In this document: positions 56,252 through 64,000 of the stretch, piece by piece
How the letters are laid out: every line of letters begins with the position of its first letter
Numbering within the stretch: position 1 is the first letter of the stretch
From: Dipteris shenzhenensis
Lineage: Eukaryota; Polypodiophyta; Polypodiopsida; Gleicheniales
Assembly: GCA_047967505.1 (NCBI GenBank)
Contig: CM106540.1
Length of the DNA stretch: 64,000 nt
Reading direction: 5' to 3' (one strand)
Position numbers and translations under genes: made by a program
Notes under the pieces: generated by a model
What the model was told of the DNA's origin: nothing
The model's database searches: none
The model's input: the letters and a program-made list of their open reading frames with translations, nothing else

Positions 56252-56376
56252 TTCCCTAGATGTGTTATTTGACTAAGTACTTATGGGATGGGCACGCAAC
56301 TTTGCATGTAAGTCAGTAACAGCTAGGTTGAGATGTGTGCAAAGTATTGTGACCATCGGATATGCATTGCATTGCT
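56252..56376 (-). repeat. Isolated fragment of the 182-bp satellite, inverted
   Basis: Reverse complement matches about 120 bases of the unit seen at 17730-26110: ATATCCGATGG, ACAATACTTTGCACACA, GACTTACATGCAAAGT, ATAACACA. Only one partial unit is present. Confidence 0.88.
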
Positions 56377-56519
56377 CCCCAATCAAGATGACTAGAGTCT
56401 TACTATATATCTTATCTCCACGAGAGAAACCATAGTCCTTCATGAGCTTCATACAAGTAGGAATGCTAGAGTGTTTTTGCATGCAAGAGTTGTTGTGAGA
56501 GCATACTTCCCCTGCGAAG

Positions 56520-56660
56520 TCACTAGATTATAAAGTTTGTAACCCTTGCTTTCATCATTGTAGCCAATAACAATGCACTTTTCTACCTTATCATCAAGCT
56601 TGCCATGTAACTCATGACGCATGTGCATACGCTACACAACCAAAGTATAGCGTCATTTGG
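56520..56660 (-). pseudogene. Copia integrase C-terminal fragment
   Basis: Minus strand reads GKLDDKVEKCIVIGYND then SKGYKLYN, the motif that follows the copia integrase core. It is too short to place in a family, though it differs from the other copies here. Confidence 0.7.
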
Positions 56661-56664
56661 GATA

Positions 56665-57303
56665 AGATGGACAAAGTGGAGGATAAAAATATCAAGGCAT
56701 GCACATCAACAGTCAAAGAGGTATGCAAAATGCAAGACGTTGAGATTGAATGACTACAGAAGAAGCTAGGAGAAACCAGAAAAGATGAACTCTCAAACCT
56801 ACATGCAGATTGGAATATTGAAAGCCCAAGTTGCTACTCTTAAAGATGACAACGAGAAGCTGAAGGTAGGTGCACATTGGGAGGACAGAAATCTTCAACC
56901 ACCTCTAAAAGAGGAGCTGAACATCATCAAAGAGCAAATGAATCAACTCAAGGATGCAAAGGGGAGTTCAGCAGAGGCATGCAAAATCATGGATGAGCTA
57001 AAATCTGAGAATGAGAAACTCAAAAAAGAAATGGCAGTTTTGTAGGCAACTATGCAGGGGAAACATGCCGAGGTTACGCAACAACTCACAAAGGGGAAGG
57101 CAGATATGCTTGCATGGAAAGATGTACTAAAAAAAGGTATAGCAGCACCCAAAAAGAAACTCATTTTTGAAACTTTGGAGGAAGAAAAGAGGCATAGCAG
57201 TAAGGATTTGAATGTGCTAGGTAGAGGCCTGACAATAGGTGACATAACTCTTAAAATCCTCCTAAACCCTACAACCCCCAATGAAGGCGAAAGCCTTTGC
57301 TAA
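56665..57303 (+). pseudogene. Coiled-coil protein fragment with one stop
   Basis: Two consecutive same-frame segments (56785-57045 and 57052-57303) separated by a single TAG read as heptad-rich sequence: LKAQVATLKDDNEKL, LKSENEKLKKEMAVL, then VTQQLTKGKADM. Similar codons can be read back to about 56665. The end overlaps the inverted-repeat element at 57245. Possibly the remnant of a gag-like or host coiled-coil gene; origin not recognised. Confidence 0.5.
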
Positions 57304-58068
57304 CTCAACCATGATCATACACGTTCCTTTTACACATGCATGCGCTATGTTCGCTTACCACACTTAAGCCTACATCTCTCACTGGAACATGACTCAAGGT
57401 CCTAAGCTACACCTATACTACAAACGACAACCTCGATATACCTGTAGGTGACAAAAAGCCTCGGAACCTTGCATATTGAGAAAACCCTGCTCTTCCTACG
57501 AAAGCAGTAGAAAAGATCCAACATTTGCAGTGTGAGGGACCAGGTCCTCGGCCCTTAGTTTTTTATGTGCAGCGGATCTTCCTTGAGCTGCCCCCCTCAC
57601 CTCAGGCACACCTAGGACTCACCAACCCCAGATACACCCGGAGCATCTCAACTTGTTTCGCGTCCTGCGATGCCTCTACATCTTTTGGCCGACACGAGCC
57701 CTGGCATGGTCCTGCACCTAGATGGTCGTTTCACGTTCCCAGCCACAATGTGTCCTCCCCTAGACCGCCATTCATGGATCGGTAGCAAATGTTGGCTCTT
57801 TCCTACTGCTTTTGTAGGAAGAGCATGGTTTTCTCAATATGCAGGGTTCCGAGGCTTTTTATCACCTATAGATATATTAGGGTTGTCGTTTGTAGTATAC
57901 GTGTAGCTTAGGACCTCGAGTCATGTTCCGGTGAGAGACATAGGCTTAAGTGTGGTAAGCAAACATAGTGCATGCGTGTGTAAAAGGAACGTGTATCATC
58001 ATGGTTGAGTCAGTGAAGGATTTTGCCTTCATTGGGGGTTGCAGGGTTTTGGAGGAGTTTAAGGGTTA
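57245..58068. mobile_element. Inverted-repeat (foldback) element with about 280-bp arms
   Basis: 57245-57528 is matched in inverse by about 57786-58068: both arms contain CAACCCCCAATGAAGGC, TACACGTTCC, CACACTTAAGCC, GGAACC...GCATATTGAG and CAACATTTGC. The arms are diverged by point changes. The 257-bp loop has a short open frame of no recognised family. Long inverted arms suggest a foldback or MULE-type non-autonomous element; the target duplication was not resolved. Confidence 0.85.
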
Positions 58069-58260
58069 GAGGAGGTTCCAGGTTTAGAAGGAGGTTCGAA
58101 GGTTTAGAAGGGGTTTCAGGGTTAGAAGGAGTTCCAAAGTTTAGAAGGAGGTTCCAGGGTTAGAAGGAGTTTTAAGGTTTAGAAGGAGGTTCCAGGGTTA
58201 GAAAGAGTTCCAAGGTTAGGAGTTCCATAGTTTAGAAGAGGTTCCAAGGTTTAGAGTAGA
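58055..58260. repeat. Tandem repeat (GGAGGTTCCAGGGTTAGAA)
   Basis: About seven imperfect units of 18-38 bases beginning at the edge of the inverted-repeat element. Confidence 0.85.
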
Positions 58261-58329
58261 GTATATGGTGGAGAACTCGTCTCCCTTGTAGATCATGGAA
58301 ATTAAGGGTTGAGGAACTAAGAGCTTAGG

Positions 58330-58520
58330 GGGAGCATAGGAGTGGGAGAGGAAGAAGGTGTAAGAGCGTGGGGGAAAGAGGAGAGAGGAGAGAGGAGAAG
58401 GAGAAGGAGGAGGACAAAAGAGGAGGAGGGAGGAGGAGAGAGGAGGAGCGAGGAGGAGGAGGAAGAGGGAGGAGAATGGGTTGCAAGGTTGGAGGAGAGG
58501 GGAGGAGGAGTTACAAGGTT
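58330..58520. repeat. Purine-rich (GGA/GAG) tract
   Basis: Plus strand consists of GAGGAGGA-type repeats. Open frames on either strand are low-complexity and not supported. Confidence 0.85.
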
Positions 58521-58699
58521 AGGACATGCTTTTGGACGTGGAGTGCAAGGAAGTGTGGACACTTGAGACAATTGCTTGGAATACCAAAGTAGAACTCAAC
58601 ACAATGTCCCAAAGAGTGTGGGCTTCATTCCATTATGGGGTATTATACAAGTTGGAGAGCTTCTCTCTCTGCATGTAGGAAGTGTAATGCATTCTCTCT

Positions 58700-58995
58700 C
58701 AACATGTAGAACTTGCATGTAGAACTCGCATGTACAAGTCGTATATAGAAGTTGCATGTACAACTCGCATGTACAAGTCGCATGTAGAACTTGCATGTAG
58801 AACTCGCATGTACAAGTCATATGTAGAACTTGCATGTACAACTCGCATGTAGGAGTTGCATGTATGAGTTGTATGTAGAAGTCGTATGTAGAACTTGCAT
58901 GTAGAACTCGCATGTACAACTCGCATGTAGGAGTTGTATGTAGGAGTTGTATGTAGAACTTGCATGTAGAATATGCATGCAGAACATGCAAGTTG
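58700..58995. repeat. 15-bp minisatellite (ACTTGCATGTAGAAC)
   Basis: About 20 head-to-tail copies alternating ACTTGCATGTAGAAC and TCGCATGTACAAC-type variants. The minus-strand open frames (residue pattern CEFYMQVLH) are repeat by-products. 57304-58700 otherwise holds only the repeats listed. Confidence 0.92.
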
Positions 58996-60437
58996 GATTT
59001 CTAAGAGGGATTATTTCCAGCCTTATGCAAGTACAAGCGAAGCTTTGCCGCTACTCTACACACACATTCTATTCTACCTAAGTCCTTGTTGGCACAGAGT
59101 CAACACTAGATCTCTCAAGTAGCTTGGTTGTTGAGTATCTACTACTTCAATATATAGCTTGTATCTTGGCCTATCTCCAAAGATAGTCCAAGCATGTTAA
59201 TCTGTTTAGATTTGTTTAAGTGTGTTTAAATTCTATTTTGAAATATATTAGATCTCTTTAGATATGCACATATGTTTATTTTAGGTTTGTCTAATCTATT
59301 TTAATCTTGAATTTAAATTTGTTCAAAATTGTTTAAACCTATATTTGAACCTGTATTCCAAATCTATCCAAATATAATTAAACTAGACAATCTGGTCCAT
59401 GATTTAGTACACATGAAAGAGACAGAAGCAAGATTGCAATTGTCCATCCACATCAATAGCAAGCTTGAAAAGATTGCATGCCCAAAATCAATCGCTAGGT
59501 GGCAAATGAGGCAAAAGAGCAGGGAACCAACAAAATGGGATGGAATTTATAGGTGGTGTTTGTACATATTAGAAAGACTAGAGACAAAGCCATCTAGAGT
59601 GGTAGCCATCCCTTTAATCGATCATCTTTAGCTCTTGTGCCTACCTCCACCCCCACCAAAAGTGGTACCAATTCCTTTCCATCAAGAATGAAGAGCTATG
59701 ATCTTAGAGTTGAATGGCCTTGTAGTAAAGGTTGTTGAGTCGTATCATGGATATATACCCCCACCTTATGCAAACCTGATGGAAAAACATCAAGATTCCA
59801 AGGGACCGAACCGTGTTTATTCATAGAGATGTTGTTGCCTTCTTGGACTTTTGTGTTTTATGGTTTGAAGTGCTTATTTGAAGCACATCAAGAAGAACAA
59901 AAGTAAACAAAATCCTCCGTGCATGCTTTTTGCAACATTTTGAATCAAGAAGACTGTTATAATGCTGGACTCATGGTGGATGGAAATGGAAAGTTGTTGA
60001 ATGAGAAGCCTGTTATATTCAAGGACTTGCCAACCATTTGGAACCAGTTCATGCACTTGTCAGTAGCCACCCCCTCTCCCTTCCCCCTTGTGGCATAGTC
60101 CCTCTCTTCATTCCCACCCCTCTTAATCCATTTTCCCCACCTATGTTAATGCTTCTTCCTCACGTTTCCTTTTCCCCTATGGCTCTCGAGCATCCCCATG
60201 CCTCGCGTCTAGCATCATGCCTTGATTTCTTTTCTAGATAATAACATCTACGTCAAATAAGAGGTTATGTAAAAATTATCAACTTATACAAAGCAAAAAT
60301 TGAATAGAGGATCTTACATTTTATAAAAACTCGACAATTCCTGAGCGCCTTAAAGGCCAAAAAATTATAGGTAGCAGCCATAACCATTCAAATACAAATA
60401 TAAGATTTGACAACAATGCATACTGAGAGCCTCAAAT
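58996..60437. other. Unassigned stretch, no supported gene
   Basis: Contains a 100-codon open frame at 59329-59631 (ETEARLQLSIHINSKLEKIA) and scattered T-rich sequence with GTTTAAAT/AGATTTGTTTA words. No motif is recognised and no gene can be supported. Confidence 0.5.
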
Positions 60438-60671
60438 CTCGGGGGGGTCACTCATCATATGTAACCCTATCACGTGAGTTCAATAGAAGGATATTTTTTA
60501 TTTCTAAAATTTACAGAAATAAATATACATAAGGGACTATTTAAAATAGTTTTGGAAAAAATTTACAGATTTCTATAGAAAAGGGGTAAAAAAATTTACA
60601 GATAAGGGATTTTAGAAATAGGCCTTGAACGCACGTGGTATAGAGGGTTTATATATAGTGACCCCCCCGAG
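60438..60671 (+). mobile_element. MITE copy 2 (234 bp, perfect 8-bp target duplication)
   Basis: Begins CTCGGGGGGGTCACT and ends AGTGACCCCCCCGAG, flanked on both sides by CCTCAAAT (60430-60437 and 60672-60679). It is the inverted relative of 36691-36936; both contain TATCACGTG near one end and AAATTTACAG-like words inside. Non-coding. Confidence 0.94.
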
Positions 60672-60679
60672 CCTCAAAT

Positions 60680-61046
60680 TGAACAAAAAGAGATTACATA
60701 AATGCCTTAGAGACCAAAACATTACATCCAACGAGCCAAAATATCGTTGAGAGCCCAAAAGATTACATCCAGCCATTGCTAAGAGCCTCGTTTGAGCAAA
60801 AGGGAATTTATACAACTCAATTTTCCACCAGTCTAGCTTCTTGCATTAAAATGTTTTAGGGAGCCAAAGGAGGATACGATGGAGAGCATGCACATTGCCA
60901 AGACTCAGATTATGGCCCCCCCAGCAAGTTGAGAGTACTCTACTTTGAAAATATTGAGGTCTTCATTGACATCTAGGGGGAACCCATACATCATAGCCAT
61001 AAAGAGGTTCTCTGTGAGCATTTCATCTTAGATGATGACATTCAGA
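60680..61046. other. Short spacer before the copia 3' LTR
   Basis: No gene or repeat recognised. Confidence 0.5.
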
Positions 61047-61357
61047 TGCGTGGGGAAACTGTAAAGAATAAGGGAGAGAGATAGGAGACTCAAGTTCAGC
61101 TTTCTTCACAACACACAAAAGAGAGAGGACACAAGGTTGGAGGGTGAAGCCTTTCTTCACTTTTGCACACAACAACAATACAATAGAAGAGGGAAATACC
61201 CTATATGTCAAAACCTAGAATACGTGGTTCATATGTGAACCCAAACCAAAAACATACGTGGTAGTCTAACTACACCACGAGTACAACTAACATAGGCGGT
61301 GACATAAATGATAGTCATCCAGGAGATATATCGGGAGTAGAGCTTGATATCTCAACA
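61047..61357 (-). repeat. 3' LTR of the right-edge copia element
   Basis: Ends CTCAACA at 61357 next to the polypurine tract and shares the TATCTCAACA end and GAGAGAG...GGAG(A/T)CTCA segment with the 352-bp LTRs, but is shorter and diverged. The outer start (a TG near 61047-61051) is approximate because the partner LTR lies outside the window. Confidence 0.8.
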
Positions 61358-64000
61358 CTCCCCCTCAAGCTCAAATCCATCTCACGTACACCAAGCAAGC
61401 TCCTAAATCTGCGAAGCTTCTCGGTACCCAATGCCTTCGTAAAAATATCAGCCACCTGCTCCTCAGTGCTGACATAGACAAGATCAATCTCACCAGCTAG
61501 AACCTTCTCTCTCACAAAGTGATAATGCACCTCAATGTGCTTCGTTCTAGCATGATAAACTGGGTTATTAGCAAGCATGATGCTGCTAATGTTGTCACAA
61601 TGAATGACAACTGCTGCATGAACTGACTGTCCCATATCTCCAAGTAGCTTCCGTAACAAAGCTACCTCACATGCAGCCATTGCTGCACCCCTGTACTCAG
61701 CCTCTGTGCTCGACAAGGCAACTGTTGGCTGCTTCTTGCTGCTCCAACTGATGGCACCACTCCCAAGGGAAAACATAAAACCACTAGTAGATCTCCTGTC
61801 TGAGACACTACCAGCCCAGTCAGCATCTGTGTATCCATGTACCTGTAATGCACACCCAGCTTCATAAAACAGTCCATAATGCAATGTGGACTTCACATAC
61901 CGCAGTATGCGCCTAGCCGCATCCAAATGTGGCTTCCTCGGTGCCTGCATAAACTGACTCACCAGCCCCACAGCATAGCTCAAATCTGGTCTGGTTATAG
62001 TCATGTAAATCAAGCTACCTACTATGCGCCTGTACATAGTAATATCTTCAAGAAGCTCACCTGACTCTGCATTGAGCTTCACATTCTGCTCCAATGGAAC
62101 AGAGATAGGCTTACAGCCTGTCATCCCATATTTGGACAGCATGTCCAAACCGTATTGCCTTTGCAACAGCCATATCCCACTCGGGGATCTAATAACCTCA
62201 ATGCCCAAGAAGTAACGCAGCTCTCCCAAATCCTTCATCTCAAATTTCTGCTTCAACAGCAGCTTCACTTCATTAATGTCTGCATCACTATCACCTGTAA
62301 TAATCAAGTCATCAACATAGATGACTATAAGCACAATCCCTCTGTTTGTCCTTTTCACATAAAGCGAAAAATCTGAATTGGAAATCTGAAATCCAATAGT
62401 GACAAGATATTGCCCTATCTTGTCTGACCATGCCCTCGGTGCCTGTTTTAAGCCATACAAGGCTTTGCGCAACCTGCATACAAAATCGGGGTGTGCATTA
62501 TCCTCATAACCTTCTGGCTGCATCATATAAACCTCTTCCTGCAAATCACCATGCAAGAAGGCATTTTTCACATCCATCTGATGCAAAGACCATCCCTTTG
62601 CAGCAGCCATAGCAATTACTACTCTCACGGTTGCCATCCTTGCAACTGGGCTGAAAGTTTCCTCATAGTCAATCTCATATGTCTGCGCAAAACCTTTGGC
62701 AACCAATCTTGCCTTGTACCTGCTAACAGACCCATCAGCATTGTGCTTTACTTTGTAAACCCACTTGCAGCCAATAGCCTTCTTATCATGAGGCAAAGGC
62801 ATCAAATCCCAAGTGTGGTTTGCATCCAAGGCAGCCATCTCTTCATCCATAGCTGCTTCCCAATTTTTATGCCCTGCTGCATCCTCAAAACATGTGGGCT
62901 CTGGCTCCTCTAGAACCTTGACCATATAAGCATAGTGATGTGCTGTATACCCATCATATCTCAGCCTGTCAACTGGACACTTAATACGAGTGGACCTCCA
63001 TACACAACTGGATCAGTTGCAGGAGTCTTTAAATCATGCCTGCTTTTCCTTGCACCAGGTGTAACAACAGAAGGAATCCCAAGTTCCTCATCAAGGCTCA
63101 TTTCAGAGCCACTTGACTCTCCATCAACATGAGAGCTACCAGCAGACACATCAAACACTGGAGCATGGTCCACTTTTTCTTTTCCCTTATGTGATACCTG
63201 CACAACACTATCAGGACTGCCATGTGACGATTCACTAGATCTCAATCTCCCTGTCCATGCATTAGATCCACTAGTAGAGGACTCTCTGGGTCCACTCAAG
63301 GCTTGAGATTGCTGCTCTGCATTTATTGCAGCATTCCCATTTCCTGCATCTGCATCTCCTACCATAACAGTTGGTGCATACCAGCTGCTCATTTCATCAA
63401 AAACAACATCTCTGCTCACTTGCATTTTGCGGGTGGAAGGGTTATAACAGCGATACCCTTTCTGGTGCTGAGCATATCCAATAAAGATGCATTTTTCTGC
63501 CTTTGGATCCAGCTTTGTTCTCTTCTCATCAGGAACATGAACATAAGCTATGCAACCAAATACCTTCAAGTGAGAAATATCTGGTTTTTGGCCTGTATAC
63601 ATTTCTTCAGGCGTCATGCCATGGACAGCTGCAGTGGGGGTTCTGTTCATAATATAAACAGCAGTTGCTACTGCTTCAGCCCAAAAATAATCAGGCATGT
63701 TTTTCTCATTTAGGATCGCCCGTCCTACTTCTGCAATATGCCTGTTCTTCCTTTCTGCAACCCCATTCTGCTGAGGGGTAGACCTGCATGAGTACTTCCT
63801 TTGAATTCCCTGTTCTTTCAGATATTCACAAAATTCTTCTGAAAAGTACTCTCCCCCTCCATCAGATCTTAGCACTTTAATATGCACACCTTTCTCTTTT
63901 TCAACCATGGCCTTAAAAGCCTTGAAATGGCTGAACACTTCACTTTTGTGCTTCATAAAATAAATCCACACCTTCCTAGTGTAGTCATCAATAAACGTCA
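61315..64000 (-). pseudogene. Copia pol, nearly intact (integrase to RNase H), running past the window end
   Basis: The first reading frame (63971-62961, open at the right edge) carries the integrase core (LRSDGGGEYFSEEF, TPQQNGVAERKN), the ATAVYIMNRTP stretch and KCIFIGYAQHQKGYRCYNP. A single frameshift near 62997 (one extra base after DPVVY) shifts into the second frame, which is open through reverse transcriptase (LIVIYVDDLIITGDSD) and RNase H (YTDADWAGS, VALSSTEAEY, HIEVHYHFVREKV) and stops at 61315 inside the LTR. It is the best-preserved member of the family split at 2066/31406, so it may have moved recently. The integrase N-terminal half, gag and 5' LTR are outside the window. Confidence 0.94.
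61358..61367 (-). promoter_or_regulatory. Polypurine tract
   Basis: Minus strand TGAGGGGGAG abutting the LTR, the usual plus-strand primer. Confidence 0.85.

Noticed and set aside
56273-56482. A 69-codon minus-strand gene
   Set aside because: About half of it is the stray satellite fragment; the rest has no recognised motif.
57525-57785. 86-codon open frame in the loop of the foldback element
   Set aside because: No recognised domain and shadowed by another overlapping frame; not distinguishable from chance.
58596-58991. Cys/Tyr-rich minus-strand frames of 88-131 codons
   Set aside because: Translation of the 15-base minisatellite, periodic by construction.

Overview
The window is nuclear DNA from a land plant with a large, transposon-filled genome. 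Evidence: Ty1/copia elements primed by initiator tRNA-Met, Ty3/gypsy, CACTA (En/Spm) and hAT relics, MITEs, GT-AG introns, and a short run of the plant telomere motif CCCTAAA. I recognised no ordinary housekeeping gene, tRNA, rRNA or CRISPR array. The species cannot be placed from sequence alone; a seed-free plant or gymnosperm is a guess.

Main result: positions about 2067-31405 look like one giant (about 29.3 kb) DNA transposon inserted in the integrase region of an older copia element (minus strand; halves at 1-2066 and 31406-34302). The two copia halves rejoin in register at the break. The insert is bounded by a perfect 26-bp terminal inverted repeat (2075-2100 / 31380-31405) and by AATAATAA on both sides, a possible 8-bp target duplication. 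Inside are two large divergent genes that read outward. Gene A (4391-11654, minus, 12 coding exons that join in frame to 1933 codons) has a 1070-residue N-terminal region followed by three tandem Ulp1/C48-like cysteine-protease modules with matching intron positions. Gene B (26241-29711, plus, 1156 codons) has a transposase-like core with D668, D751 and E790 as candidate catalytic acids. Between them lie CT-rich DNA, a C-rich block with about 17 copies of a perfect GC palindrome, and an 8.4-kb array of a 182-bp satellite. A small ORF (2596-3048) and many short tandem repeats fill the element's ends. My inference is that gene B moves the element and gene A supplies a SUMO/ubiquitin-like protease or a structural factor. 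I cannot assign it to a named superfamily.

Right of the element: a non-coding stretch (34.3-36.7 kb); a complete but decayed copia element on the plus strand (36677-42380; LTRs, PBS, PPT, GATAA target duplication) with a 246-bp MITE in its 5' LTR; a CACTA transposase relic (44.9-47.3 kb) that keeps one intron; a hAT relic (49.5-50.4 kb); a truncated copia 5' end (53.7-54.8 kb); a gypsy integrase relic (55.3-56.2 kb); a stray inverted piece of the giant element's satellite (56.25 kb); a coiled-coil pseudogene; an inverted-repeat element (57.2-58.1 kb); minisatellites; a second copy of the MITE (60438-60671); and the 3' part of a nearly intact copia element on the minus strand (from about 61.05 kb to the window end) of the same family as the one the giant element split.
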